From positions 34,942,001-35,006,000 of the forward strand of contig NC_091013.1 in assembly GCF_041296385.1 (NCBI RefSeq): 64,000 nt of DNA. The letters run 5' to 3'. The notes under the pieces were generated by a model. It saw only the letters and a list, made by a program, of their open reading frames with translations, did not search any database and was not told the origin of the DNA. A program made the translations under genes and the position numbers. Each line of letters opens with the position of its first letter. Positions within the stretch are counted from its first letter, which is position 1. This DNA is from Aphelocoma coerulescens. Its lineage: Eukaryota; Chordata; Aves; Passeriformes; Corvidae. Positions 23,742-37,499 of this stretch are shown here, one piece after another.

Positions 23742-26700
23742 GCAGATGGTGTAACCTACCAGATCGCAAGAAGCAGGAATATTGATGTGTTTTATACCTC
23801 TGGTTAAGGAATAAATATGTGCAGGCACTTACAGTTGAGAAATAAGCAGAAAAATGACAGATTTAGTATTATATGCAGGATAATATTTTTCTTACTTCTT
23901 CAGTCAGAGTAAAGTCCTTTTTAAAGCAGTTTGGAAAAGGATTAGGACTTCTAACATAGATGTGGTTGAGACAGTAAGTAGGTTAGCCAGAAGCTAGGAT
24001 ATTTTTGCCACTATCTTCAGCAGAGCCAAGATTTTGGCCCATGGTCTAATTCTGCATTCCTTCATCAAGAAAAATGCATGAGTATCAAATGTATCAGAAG
24101 TGTTCCTGCACAGGTCATCAGTAAGGCTGTGAACACACAGTAAATAAAACAGAGAAAAGGGCAAACTTTTTTCCCAGTCATTCAGATGAGTGGCCATAGC
24201 CAAATGCTGATCTGTTTGACTTTCTCAATGTCTTCAGATGTATTTCTGGTAATACAGCTCTCTCTTTTGCAGCATATTATCCTTTCTTAATCCAAAAGCA
24301 CATGTTACTTCTGTATTGTTCTATCTATTTCTCTGTCTGAGATGAACATTACCATCTGCATCACCTGTTCCTTGATTCTGATTTCTGTGATTGATTTTAT
24401 ACATAGCTGTGTGGCTTCATTCTGGTGAATATGTGCTTTTATACTTTTATTTTAAATCCTTAAGAAGAATCTATTAATTTTATTAAGAATAGATATTTCA
24501 GCCCTGCATATTTCCCTCCTATTTTCTCCCAGTAATTCAGTCTATTGTTCTTATCAAAACAATTAGCAAGCATGCATTTACTTTTATTCCTTTGATAAAA
24601 AATGAACAGTTAAATTATTTTAGCAGAGGAAAAATCCTGTTCTGTAAAGGAGTTTTCAATTGTTTAATTAAATAATTCTTTCTGAAACGCAAAACAAAAT
24701 CTCCAGATGCTCATTAGCTGTTAAGTGTTACTAGAGATGTGCAAGTCATGTCTCACATTCCCTGAGAATGCAGATATTCATCTCTGTTAAAGAAGTCCTG
24801 TAGCCTTTTGCATCCAAATATGTGTACTGCATCTCTCTGGAAAGCACACAAGGTGAGAGGGTCCTCAAAACCTTCAGAGAGGAAGAGTCACGAGAGGGTG
24901 CATCCTTGCATCCTTCCCTCGTGCTCTTCCCTCACTCCATGCCCCATCCCTCCCTGGATGTCAGTGCCCAACCGCAGCCCTCCTTGCCAATATTTCTCTG
25001 ATTCAAGGAGTGCCTCTCTCATCTGATATTTTTAGCAGGCCGCCTAGTCTTATCCTTGGAAGATGTCTGCTAAATCTGCTCTCTGGAGACAGCACACAAA
25101 AAACTTGAAAAAAAAAAAAAGAAGCCTATATATTTGTGTGGTAGCACAAACAGAAGTGGTCACTGGAGTCAGGGTCAGGGTTTCACTGTTCATCGGCACG
25201 GGTCTGAGACTGAACCTTCGTTTTCCATTCACGCTGGCTAGAAGGTTCCAGTCTGGTTGACGTATTCACGTAATCCACATCCATCTGAGTAATCTTTTAG
25301 TCCCTGCCAGTGCAGATGATAACTAAGCTTGCTAAGCCCCCACTTTTACTGAGATATGAGTGGTGCTAATTGCCTTCTCTTTGCCAGACTGAGCAATATG
25401 TTTTCCAGATTCCCTAAAACGAGAGTGACTTGTTGGCTCAAAACTTCTCGTCTTCTTTCATCACTTCTAGTATTTATTATCATCTAATTCTCCAGTAATA
25501 CCTTGGTTCTAAATTAGGTCAGTGACTCAGTAAATGGCAGTGTTTCTGTGACACTGCCACTGAAATGGTATGGCAGCTGATTTCTTAATCACTTTTATAT
25601 AACCCACACTATACACAAGTCAGGTGAGGAATTTTTCCTCTTGCAGACTAAGCTCCAGGTTCCAACCTCTAGTAAAGCCTGTCAAGTTTCCCCCTTGACC
25701 TGAGTGATTGCTGGCCCTAGATTCAAAATAGATTGTCACATGGATTTTTATAAGATCTTTGGATTTTACAGCCACTGTCTTTAAATGTGTTTTCAATCAA
25801 ATTATATTGAGTACTCTGCCTATCTATTCTTTTATAAATAATATTTTAAATATTCTTTGTAAAATTTCTCCATTCCACTTTAGCTACAGCTGTGCTAACT
25901 CCATGGAACAGAGCTATCAACATCCTCCATGATAGAGTTTTGCATCCCTCACACAGCAGACATTTCCAAATGGCTTATGGGTTTCTGGAAAGCAAAACAT
26001 TCATACAAATGGTACTATCTGTAATCTTCCTTGATCTCCCACTCCACATGGGAATTCATAAGATCCTACTGTTGATCTACAGGAAAAACATTGCTGGATT
26101 TGACCTGTTCATATTCACTGTTACTAGAATTAATGTGAGAAAATCAAAGTACTGTAATACAATAAAGTCACTCATGAGTGGAGTGCATCTCTCCCTCACA
26201 GGGAAACTTAAAAGAGTTGAGAGAGTTTCATGGTGAGTCCATGTAAGGTATATCATGCATGGAAGCAAAATGAGGGGGAAGGAGGTGTTCCCACCTGAAG
26301 GGAATTTACAATATAAAGCCACAGTGAAAATACAAAAGTTTCCGAGTTACAAAAGAAAGAAATGGGAAATAACATGGATCAATTTACTAGAGGTTGTGAG
26401 TTGATCACATAATCAGAAAACATCTTAAGCTTATGATTCATTGTAAGCATGCAGGTAAATCACATCTCCCTCTCTCCCCCAAGAATAAAAGGATATTTAC
26501 ATTATTTCTTCCATAAAATATTGTCAGGCAAATCATTAAAGGAAGGTTTTTTTAAAAAAAGAAAATCCACACTGAACAGAGAGTGTTGAGACAACATGGG
26601 ATCTGGGTCAGCCAACCACAAAAATGGAAAACTGAATAGCGGTCTTTGTCCTTTATCTCAGCATAATTTCCTTGTTTCATAGCTTCCCATGCCTCACGTG

Positions 26701-29024
26701 TCTTGCAGAAATTTCACACATGATGCTGTTACTACTCTGTGATTTACTGCAGCTGCAGAACAAAGAAATGGTGCCCAAAAAAGTAAACAAGTGAGTGAAC
26801 TCCTTCTGCAATACCAAGCACTACAGGTTGTTAGCCTCATATAGAAAATACCTAGCTTGAAATAAACTTAATGCAAAGGAGACTTCTGGTAGATAGTTTG
26901 TCAATAGGTCTGTCACCCCAGCAGGGCCACCCCTGATGCCTGTGGGTTGCTTCTTACAAGCTGTCATTCCCTCTCAAACTTTGTTTTGGTGTTACTGCTG
27001 TCCCCAGAAGAAGGAAAGGACAGGAAAATTACTCCAGAGTAGGCACTGCAGATGACCTTGACCCTTAAAGGTTGGCAAAATAAACTGGAAAGGTGTGCAA
27101 CCAAGAGCAATGAAAGGGAAAGGTTTTCTAGAATAATGTAATTAGGCTGTGTAATTCTCTGCCATACCTGTTTGTAATTATTTCAAAATTGTGACTAGAT
27201 GTGCATACCCTTAACAAGAATATTTGTTTATCATCATTTGTAACAACAGTTTGGGATGAGAACCTTGAAGATCCTGGTACATGCCTTTGGCAGAGATGGG
27301 GAGAACCTCATGATTGATCCATTCATATGATTTCTGACAAACCTAACCACTCCTTAGATCAGCTGTCATCATTTCAGTGTGCTCTAGAATTCATGGAATA
27401 ACCAAATAAATAAATGCCTCATGACTGTCAATGCCAGAAGGATGCTAAACAGATGGGATTTTTTTCCATCAGAACACCTATTACGCCTTTGAAAATAAAA
27501 ATATTAAAGGGTTAGGTGAGACTGATTTGCCTTTGATGCTTTGTCCTATGGAAAGTTGGTTAAAAAGGGTAATAAGTAGACACACAACATGGATCAGCTG
27601 AAAGATTTCAATAACGAAGCATACATTTAGGATGCTTTCCCTATCAGTGGCATATAAGAACAAGAAGTTATTTTGTTATTTCATTGACATATATTTTTTT
27701 TTATAGAGTATTTTTGTTTCTTGCTTTTGCTGAAAATTTGCAGAGGGAAAAAAGTTCCTTCTCTATGAAGCTGGCTTTATCATTTTGCCAGATTAAAGTA
27801 TTACAGTGGTTGGGTGTGTGCAGTAGGTACAATCAGTGACTAATGCTGCTTCATATTTTTTAAATAAAACTGTTGCTCGGTTCCTTTGGAAATCATACAG
27901 AGGATTATCTGGATTTTTAAATCAATATCAATAAATCTGGGGCAATTTGCTTGGAACATCTAATTACTTTTCCCCTCCCACTAGATTTTCAGACCAGCTT
28001 GTTACCTCAGGGCTTCAAATACCTTGGGATCCATCTTTCTCTCAAAATTGTCCTCAATTAGCTTTTCATGCCTGTTTCAAGATCTTGGAATTGGCAGTCC
28101 TAGGTGGCAAAATCTTATATTAATTTATGGGCAGAACCATTCTACTACTAGAGTATCCGTTTGTTCTATGTATTGTATTTTTTTCACAATATGCAAGAGT
28201 AGCTTTTAAGATATTACAGGAAGGAACTGAGAAAGCTAAATTACAATTTTCTCTGGTAGAGGTGAAGAAACCCCAAACAACTAAAAGAACACCAACTTTC
28301 TCTGAATCATTTTGTTAAGACTACAATATCTAAAACTAGTATTAGAGTTCATCTAAATATCTGTTCTACAAATACTGTGTTTAAAAGACTTTGGCTCTAT
28401 TGTGATGGAAAATAAAAAATTGGCAGAGCCTCATTTGATCATTCAGTCTTGGTTTCTTCTAGCAGTATTAATCTTCTCTTAATCTGGGGTAACCCACACT
28501 CGAAAGTCATCACAAGGACTGCAGCAACCTGTCTGCTTTCCCTTCCATCACCTAAGGCAGCTCCCTGGGATGAGCTCTGCCAGAATTCAGAATAGTTCCC
28601 CATAGGATGTGTGGGGAAGCCTCACCATCATTAAAGCTCTCTTTGTACCAGTTACAGCACTAGGAAAACCACAGGGATATCCTTTCTCAGCAAGGAAAGG
28701 AATTAAATACTCTATGTTCAAATAATATCTAGATCTGGGAAAAAAACCTACAAGTGAAGGAATGATGGAGATCTGAAGAGTTTTGAAAGGAAAGTCTATT
28801 TGGAGCAGTTCACTGTCTCCTCCAATACAGGAACTAAGTGGCGTCAATATGCTGCTGAGAATTTCAAAAGGAAAATATGGGTAATTTCTAATTTTTTACT
28901 TTCTTGTCACAGATAGTGTGGAAAATAGTGTGAAAGCATACCTGGGTTCCAAATAACTGCTTGAAGGAAAAAAGTTTTGTGCAAGACTTTGCAGTACAAA
29001 AATACCAGTTCTTGCTCAGGAAGA

Positions 29025-29175
29025 TCTCAAACTTCAGTCAGCTGTTTTCTGTAAATCTGTACTGGGGAGGAAGCATCATTACACATGTTCTGATTTTCAT
29101 TATCTTCCCCAGATAGCTGATATCATTCACTGACAGAGACAGGATATATAACTAGATGGTCTGACCTATTCCAGA
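29025..29175 (+). mobile_element. CR1-type LINE 3' region, sense orientation
   Basis: The order of blocks matches the conserved 3' end of reptile/bird CR1 elements. 'catcattacacatgttctga' (about 29074) is followed by the 'ttcattatcttcc...' block, then 'acagagacaggatat' (about 29133), 'actagatggtctgacc' (about 29151), and 'attcttatat' near the end, which resembles the TTCTTATG-type tail. Indels and substitutions are frequent, so it is an old copy. No coding part is kept. Confidence 0.7.
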
Positions 29176-31819
29176 CATTCTTATATATTTTATGTGAAAT
29201 ATTGTAACTGACTGTGAACTGAAATATGCTCCGTGAAATATGCTCTCTTTTGCTTTTAAACAAAAGGTTTTGAATGAGTCTCATCACTATAAGCGAGGAA
29301 CTCCAGGATGTGAGCCTAAGGGAGAGCCTAGTGAATGATTCCACCAGGATTTCTGCACAAGCTTTGTGGCCTGGAGGTTGGGGTTGGGCAGGAGGGAAGG
29401 AGAAAACTCAGAGTTTAAGGCTAGAAAGAATCAGCCAAACACCTAAACTGCTGCACAGATAAATGTGTGTTAAATACAGTAATTTACAAATCAAAAATCT
29501 GATTTTTAAGAAGCCAAAGGTGAGCTATTGATAATTTCTTGGGTTGTTCTAGTGGTTAATCACAATTACTGTTACAAAAGCATACCATAATACTCTTGCC
29601 TTCAAATTCCAGCCAGTGGTTGTTGCAAGACCTGAATTTTTAAGTGTTGAGACTGACAGAAGCTGCTATATTTTTCCTACAGATGCTCTTATACTTTGTA
29701 ATTAATCTATCTCTCAGTCTTATTTTTCTAAAAACTCTAATTCTTGCTCTCTGTTTCTTAGAGAGGACACTTAACGTGTCTTTAAACATTTCTATGACTC
29801 TTATGTATGTTTCAAATTTCTACCATTCTTTCCAAACTGTGGGTTGCAAAGTGAGTAGATGACCCCATTTATAGCTCCTCTCCACTTGTAAAGTAGCCTC
29901 CCTACCTTTACAGAGTGGGATGGGAATATCCTTTGGTATTACAGTACTGAATGGATGGCTTGTCTTCTGTTGTTTGCTTGTTCTGAGCTCTAGGTCACAT
30001 AACTGACCCCAGTTCATTTTACAACAAGGGACGAAAGATACAATTACAGATATACAATGCAAATAGAGATTTGATTCTGTGTGAAATTTGGAGGGTGTTA
30101 CTAGCCTGATAATGATGCATTCCTTATTGCTGTGTTAAAGTCAGCCCTCTAGACCAGTTGGTACAGTTCACTGATAGTCAGTAGTATATAAACACCATTT
30201 CAAAAACTATCCAGAAAGCAAATGCCAAAAGCATAATCCACCACAGTCCTGATATGTGCAAGAGCTAGTTATGGAAAAGTTGCAGTGCAGATGAATCTTT
30301 ATCCCTAGGTGACTACTTGAGACTTCTAGTTTGCAGATTTATTCTAGGACCCTTGTGAATACCTCACTCAAAATAAACGTGCCTGCTAATTAGGTGCCTC
30401 ATACCACTTGGAATGTTGCACATGACTGATGTATAAACATATGCACAACATGCTAACTTTTAATGTCTGAAGGCAGATGTATTTACCACAGCTCATCAGT
30501 ATTGTGATGTAGTTTATCAGCAAGGGGATAATATAGTGATACTGCTGGGACTTGAAGAGGAACAACAACCAAGTCTGTTGGTATCTGAATGGCAGGGCCT
30601 TAACAGTAAGCATAATTTGCACCCAGGTTCATTGGAACCTGAGGAGGAGTGAGGGTTGCATCCCTGCCCATGGGAGTGATGGGGGAAAGGCATGCTGTCC
30701 TTGTATGTTATCACTGAAGCAAGAGATGTTTCACAATACATTGTTCAATGTTTGTTAAAGCAGCAGCAGTGAAGGAGACAAGGACTGAACGCTGAGGCTC
30801 TGAGTTTCACTTCTCTTGTAATTACTGGTAGCTATTGACAGGAAGTCAAGCAGCAAGCTCAACACCTTGGTGGTACCTGTAGAGTTTCTGGATTTCTTAG
30901 GAAAGAAATTGTTGGGTAAAGCCTGATGGGAAACATGGACAATTCACATGCAGTCAAGTTTACTTTTACTCAACCAAGAATATTTCTTAAAAAAAAGTAG
31001 TTCCATTCAGCAGCTTGTAAAATTTCAGCCATTTTATCTGTCATTTCTGTGGATTACACTGCATGCTGCAAAAAAAGCTAAGTTGTGAAAGAACTACTTG
31101 TCTCTTCCTGCAGGAGGAGGAAAACATGATCCTGGCTAACGGGGCATACTGGGAATATGGAGGTTGTCAAGAAATTCTTGTTTTGAGGTTACCAACACTT
31201 TTTGCTATAACTTCAGTCCTCACCAGCTCTAGCCCTCTTTCAGCACACCGGTCAATTCTTAATTGCACATTGGGATATAACATGCACTTTGACATGAGAG
31301 TCTAATCTAATGAAAAAGTTTGCCATCTTTTTGGCTAGAGAATGTCAGAGGTGTCCTTTGCATAGACACTGGTTTTTTTTTCAGCTGGTTTACTAACATC
31401 AGTTTGCTATTTGTACCTAGGGGATTTAGGAAAAACACAGTTCCTGACACAGTTACCATGAAGGCCTAATGTTCATAAATGCCAGGTTGTCAGTCTCATC
31501 AGGTCTAAGCAACTGAAATAGAAGGTGCTTTTTAATGCTACCCCAGAGTCAATTAAAATACAGTAATGCTGACATCTGCAGAATACAGAATGATCAAAGT
31601 AAAGAATGCCCATACAGCTTCTGACATAAAAACAGTGTGTTTGGCGGCAGAGTGACACAGTGTAACAGGTCAGATAATTATGAGAAAATCTATGATGTAT
31701 CTGTTGCAATTGCTTAGCTTCTTTCCATTATCAGAGCCATCAAACAGAACAGTGCTCTCACTTCTCCTGATGGATCGTAAAGCTAGTGACACCCTCGCTC
31801 TCCTGATACAGATGGCATC
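29176..31819. other. DNA without recognisable gene
   Basis: No exon or confident repeat seen. A phrase at about 29413 ('gagtttaaggctagaaagaa') resembles a motif found in old amniote repeats but is too short to assign. 'catccctgcccatggga' near 30660 shares a short word with the CR1 3' region, but its flanks do not fit. Confidence 0.55.
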
Positions 31820-32470
31820 TCAGGAGCAGCTGAATTAATTTGACAGTAAATAGGTGATAGCAATTGCTGTCTTCTCTCTCTCTCTCTTTTTTTTTTAAAT
31901 ATTATTTTTTTAATTGCACCAAGACAGCTTTTAACACTTCTGGGAATACCTAAGAAAGCCTATGCCACGATTAGCAGTGTACCCTCCTGTATTGTAAGTC
32001 CCTTCCAACGCATTTGCTGCTGTTTTATTTACATGATAATTGCTCAATGGCAACAAAATTTTATTCTCCCCCATCTCCCCACCCTAAGTCTCAGTCTGAA
32101 CTATGTGCATTAATTAATTTTTGCCTTGATATGTTTATTAAATTAATGGAGGAATCTGACAGATGGGTTTACATGCTTAGGGTACAGTTATGCAAAAGTC
32201 ATGGGTGTATTTTAGATGGCTGTACATTTTCTGCCCCAGTAACATTATAATTGGCTTAATGGATTTTCAGTTATATGCATTGGCTTTCTCCCCTTTCTGA
32301 AGCAGACTAATTACAGCTTTTTACATTAAATTCTAATAGATATCCATTTATCTTCTCTAAATTATCACAATAATTACAGTAATAAATTAAGCATGTAACT
32401 GTCATTAATCTAAACAATTTTAAGTGAGTCTCATAACAGCACAACACAGACTATATTTCCTAAATGTGTA
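31820..32470. other. Candidate conserved non-coding block, rich in homeodomain-type cores
   Basis: After a CT/T tract (31872-31896) the block 31980-32420 is repeat-free and AT-rich without being simple. It is dense in TAAT/ATTA cores ('cattaattaattt' at about 32109, 'aaattaatgg' at about 32140, 'gactaattacagc' at about 32306, 'aataattacagtaataaat' at about 32369, and more). Blocks like this are often conserved enhancers near developmental genes. This is an inference from texture; conservation was not tested. Confidence 0.35.
31872..31896. repeat. (CT)n followed by poly-T
   Basis: About seven CT units are followed by ten T, a short pyrimidine tract. Confidence 0.9.
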
Positions 32471-34132
32471 TTCAAATATGTTTCTAACTGTATAACTATT
32501 GTGTGGGAGGGTCTTGTTTCTCAACAAGCTGCAAAACCCAGAAGGCAGAATGGAAGAAGAGAGGAAAGGAAGGGGCTTTGGGGGCGTGGAAATGGGATGA
32601 CAGAATGGAGTAAAAGTCAAACAAAATTTGAGGGATCACTGCATACAATTAACTATGTCTGAAGAATTGTCTTGGACGGTAACATCCTGGCAGACCTCAG
32701 AATCCATCAGTAATCCATGACTATTTCTTTCCATCTTATATAAAAATGTGTTGCAAATGTTTCTTTACTCAAGAACATCTACTTGAAATTATAGCTGGCT
32801 GAAACATGAAATTTTACCTTTCACAGATATTTTGGCAGAGACAACTTGGTTTTGTTTCTCACTTAGCACAATTTCCAGTTATTCAGAATACATCACATAA
32901 TGGAAATTCTGAAAAATTTTGTGGAGGAAACTCATGTGATCACTGTTTTTAAAGTAAGACCATTCCTTAATTTTATCTTTCCCTACATAGAGAGCTAGTG
33001 AGATAAATATTGACTAGACAGCTGTATAACTGCTCTTCAGCAGAAAGCTGAGGCACAGACATGCTCATGCCACTTTCATTGGTAGGTGTCAGGCTTGTAC
33101 GATTGAGGGTTGGGACAAATCCCTTTGTATCCCTCTGTTTCTTCTCTTCCTCCCTGGGTATCTGAACTTCCAAAACATCTGGCTCTCCGTTTGCGTGAAA
33201 GCCATGCAGATGGACCCTTCATGTAGCTGCACAGTCAGAACCATGTCTGCCTCAACAGCAGTTCAGGCAGGACTGTGGCAAACTAAGACCAACAGGAAAA
33301 TCACTCCCTGGCTGTGATGGATGCTGGCTTCTGGATTCTTGCAGGTGTGCTGTTTCCTCCTCCCCAAGAGGTTACAGCTGGTTTGGCTGTGCCTATCCTA
33401 ATGCCCTGTCATGCCGACGTGTTATGAAGAAAGGCCACTGTTCAGCAGGATAGCATAGCCAGGCCTAGACACTCTTCTGGGGAGACAGCCAGCCTGACTC
33501 TCTGAAAATGTGAAATTCAAGTTCAAAGCGGCAGCTCCTTCATAACTACAGTTATGAGGATGGGTGGGAGCACAAGAGTTTGCTGTCCTGGCAAACCTGT
33601 GGACAGAAACATATGTGTGTTCCTACCTGTGAGGACATGTATACACCTTTCACTGTTACCAAAAAGAACCTCTAGGCTGGCTCTTCCTCAAATGCAAAGC
33701 ACTGCTGGTTCAATTAAATGACAATTTCTTATGGCACCTCATCTGCCTGAGTACTTTCCAATCAGCTCCATTGAAAATACATTTCAGTAGCATAAAACAC
33801 TGGGGTACTTTTATTCTGGAAAGGGCAGAAAGATTGAGATGTGTTTTTGTCAGCACTGCTTCATTATCACAACATGTAAAAACAGAGGCAAGAAATCATG
33901 AAACACCTGGAAGCAAATTTGTAAATACTGAATAATAATATGTTTTCAATTATTAAAATATTAAGTGTTAAATATCCTTATATGGTACGTATCTGTGAAG
34001 CTTTTGGCTGTTTCTGTCACGAGAGGGCAATGGAACTTGTGTAAGTATTAAAAGGATTAGAAAAGTGAACTTTGTACAAAACTCCGAATTTTAAACTCCC
34101 TGTATTTTAAAGTGGTCTTAGAACACTGATAC
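32471..34132. other. DNA without recognisable gene
   Basis: No exon or repeat recognised. Frames are at most 66 codons. Confidence 0.65.
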
Positions 34133-34184
34133 AACACACACATATATATATGTGCGTGTTTGTGTGTGTATGCACGTGTGTATG
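34133..34184. repeat. Alternating purine-pyrimidine tract (CA/TA/TG mixed)
   Basis: A CA-rich part, a TATATATATA core and an interrupted TG-rich part ('tgtgcgtgtttgtgtgtgta') form about 50 bp of mostly alternating purine-pyrimidine sequence. This composition can adopt Z-DNA. It begins and ends without a clear target duplication. Confidence 0.85.
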
Positions 34185-34560
34185 TTAAATAATGTCAACA
34201 GCTTTCCTCAGCACTAGAAGGGAACACCTAATGTGCAGTTTGAATTGAGTTTCAAAATATAAAAACACTTACTACATTTCTTTTGTACCACTGCAAGATG
34301 AAAAGGAGTCGCTAACATTTTTCTTAAATAATTTTGCAAATTCACACTGTTCTGTGAATTTAGGGATGTTTAAATTGGTAACACTTAATAGCACGCTGAT
34401 TTGTGCAGCTCTGCAGTGGAATTCCTCTGGAAGGATGTATGACCTCTCCATTAATATGAAATGAGCTCCTTGTGATACCTTAATGAATATGCAGCGTCCC
34501 CTTAGTGACATGAGTAACATTTGAAACCTTTATGCATTTTCAACGGGCATTCACCTCAGC
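34185..34560. other. Candidate conserved non-coding block
   Basis: Repeat-free sequence with evenly mixed composition and several AT-rich regulatory-type words ('ccattaatatgaaatgag', 'ttaatgaatatgcag'). No frame of note apart from an 82-codon minus-strand frame (34272-34520). Conservation was not tested. Confidence 0.3.
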
Positions 34561-34924
34561 TAATCCTCAGAGCAGGTTCATTCATAGTCATATTTCCTGT
34601 TATCTGCTTACAAAGTTAAGATGTTCTTACGGTTTGAAATTTGTCACTTATTCCAGAAGAAGAAGGAAAAGAAGGAAGCAATGGCTTTAATGGGCAGTGT
34701 GCCAACATAAATGGTCCCTGCTGTGCGTGTTAGATTTGATGCAAGTGTTCTTTCTGTAGATATTACTTCCTGTACAGAATATTGCAGCCTTATGGCAACC
34801 TTTGTCCTTTGTCTTGATGATTTTATGAAATATTAATCTCTGAAACAGTAATGCTAAAAAGAAGCATTCTGCAATGTATCTGGTGTCTACAGCTGTGGAT
34901 AGGGATTCAGATGCTGGTCTGAGA

Positions 34925-35010
34925 CCACAGTCTCAATGGGTACGTTTTTCTGTGTTTCAGCTCCCTCACTTGTCAAAGAGGAAACATTATTGTTATGAAA
35001 GTCCTGGGGG
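34925..35010 (+). mobile_element. Probable MIR-like SINE core fragment
   Basis: 'ttttctgtgtttcagctccc' (about 34947) followed by 'tcacttgtcaaagaggaaac' and 'attattgttatg' follows the MIR core text (the cctcagtttccccatctgtaaaatgggg region) with scattered changes. The head of the SINE is not clear. Called by eye. Confidence 0.45.
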
Positions 35011-37499
35011 TTTTCTGCACCCCACCTAGATAAGCTGGTAAAACACACTGAGTCCATGTGGGACTGGGCAGTAAAGCTTTCTGATTATACTTATTAAAAT
35101 ACTGGACACAGAGAGGGCAACATTTGACTGACCATAATGGTGAACACTAAACAACCTGACCTAGGAAATACTTTCCAGTCTTACATTCATGGAGAGTTGT
35201 TGCACTTATTGCTCAGGCTAATTTAGTGGGTTTTTGTTTGAAGGTGCATCCATAAGGATGTATTTGGGAGGCTGACAGTCTCGCAGTTCATTTTCATCTT
35301 TTGGGCATTGACAAAGATCAAAGAATGGGTACAAATTTTCTTAATGTCCACTGATAGTAAAAATTTAGAGAGGATAATTTTAGAGATGATGGGAAAAAAA
35401 AGCCAACAAGTTTTTTGTTTTGCACATCACTCATGGAGGGTATGAAAAGCTGTTGCAGACTGTTATCCTACTTGTTTCTATATACCTAAAGAGAAACACA
35501 TCAAACCAGGCATTTTCTATATATACATACCCTACATGAGTCACTTTCCTTCTGTAAACCCTTTTACACTCTAAATAATGTAGTGAGTACATCAGTTGAA
35601 GGAAATAAAGCCATTTGCTTCTTTTGGTGGTGGAGTTTTTTTCCCCACCTGATGGTCTCTGCCTACTTACATCTATCACTGTTTTTTTCTCTTAAAAAAA
35701 ACCACCAAAAAAACAACTCCATTTATTACTTAAATTTTTGGTGGGTTGTATTGCTCTCCACAAAGCCTACTAAAGCCTAGAATAGAAAGCAGGACAAAAA
35801 AGGGAGAAGGGAAAAACAGGAATGAGATGTGTTTGGATTTTTTTCTCATTTTTCAGCAGTACAAAGCTTACAACAACCATTCCTGCTTATATGGCTCTAT
35901 TTCTACATTGTTTATAGCCAATGGACACAGGGATGAAAGGCATTAAGTAAAGGGAGAGGAAAGAATTGCATAATTAACTTTTTAAATTAATTCATGACCC
36001 AGTTAAAAGGACAAGGAGGGGGTTATTAATTAATTAAGGTGGGAAACCCTGTGGGCATGTGAGATTTAGAAAGTTTTAACTTACCAGCCAGGTTAAAAGG
36101 CTTTCTAAGGGTGCACTCAGCACTCAGTGAATCCGGAATGCAGTTAATGCAAAAAGAAAAGGTGAAAATATATTGTAAAGGTTTTTTCAAGGGGAATAAA
36201 AACTCTAAAAAGACTGAAAATTAATTAGGCAAAATTCTGACAAATGTTTCATCAGAATTTGAAAAGAGCCCAATCCAATTCTCAGTTTTTAAAAGCCTGC
36301 TTAGCTCAATTGAGCACACTGGATGCTTAATGCTATAGAAATTTGGACCTGAAATATATTTTTTAAATCTTCTCAGGTCCTACAAATTTCAGCAGAACTG
36401 ATAGACTAATAGGTACAGCAAAAGTAGCAATATCTGATATTACTCCAAGTGAACTTTTTTGACTCTCTTGAGACATTCTAGACTTCCTTTGCAGATGTGG
36501 CACTTCTCAATCAAAAAATATTTTAAATTGGCCATCATGGGTTCCCTCTTTTCTCAGGTATCTGTGACTGCAAATGCCCATTTACTGTAATATTCATCTT
36601 TATCACCTTAAAGGCTCACATCACCCCTGCTGCTTCCAGCACTTTTCCAGGTACCTCAGGGTACAACTTAGAATCTAGGTGAGGTCAAGAAGTCCTTACA
36701 TCTTGTTTTTTTCTTCCTATTATCTTTCTTTTTTATATTTTGATGTCATTGGGGTTTGCAGTTTTTAAAGTCAGGGATAAACCTTCCATGAACTTGTGCC
36801 ACAATCAACAACAAATATGTTATTCAGGAGTTATTTTATGAAGTTATGAAAAAGAATGTTTTTTCTTACCAACAGTATTTAAAGTGGATTGCATGGTTTA
36901 CTACTTGTTTATTTAGCCAGTCTTATATTTCAATTATCTAAAGATAGATATCAAGACATAATTTCTGCTGACTTTAGTTAGCTGATACTGGCTATGTGTC
37001 TTTGTCTCACTGGTGTTTGGCAAAATCTCAATCATTATTCAGACATTGTCAGAAAAGCTAATTAAGCAGTAAATCTTTGCTTTTTTTCCAGTTGCCACCT
37101 TGGAATAACAAAGATTTGAAAAAATCCCCAAACTAATAACAAAAAGATGTCAGGCAAAGTGGTATGAAAGTGTTGCTGCAGACTATTTGAAAATTAGGGG
37201 GATAAGAAAATTATGATCAGTAAAGACAAGTCATTGCTAAGGGTATTTGGGTCTCTTTATGCTCAAAAAAATGTCCTACTAGCTGTGCTGCATTACTGCT
37301 CCCTAGGCAAGCAGCAATCTTCATTGCTTTATGATTCTCTTTTTTTTTTTTTTTATCATACTGAAGCATTTTGGTGTGAGAATTTTAAAATTAAATCTCC
37401 TTATTGTGCAGGCAGGATGTCCAGATTTATTCTATCAAATGCCACAGAAACAAAGGGAACAATCCATTTTTCCTGATAGAAGCCAACAGTTCGTAAGAG
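35011..37499. other. AT-rich DNA without recognisable gene
   Basis: Contains short A and T runs (for example T15 at 37340-37354) and a TTAATTAATTAA cluster near 36025, but no exon or confident repeat. Confidence 0.6.

Larger units (their letters stand above)
18943..29024. other. About 10 kb of AT-rich DNA without recognisable gene
   Basis: I recognised no exon, no confident interspersed repeat and no RNA gene. Simple features are an A12 run near 19397, a perfect TA-rich palindrome at 20245-20262, two A-rich runs at 23161-23180, an 11-bp-stem inverted repeat at 23718-23741, and an A13 run near 25109. The longest frames (103 codons at 21970-22281, 114 codons at 25892-26236) have no recognisable domain. 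Confidence 0.6.

Noticed and set aside
30640..30700. Sense CR1 fragment suggested by 'catccctgcccatggga'
   Set aside because: Only a short word matches; the sequence on either side does not follow the CR1 text.
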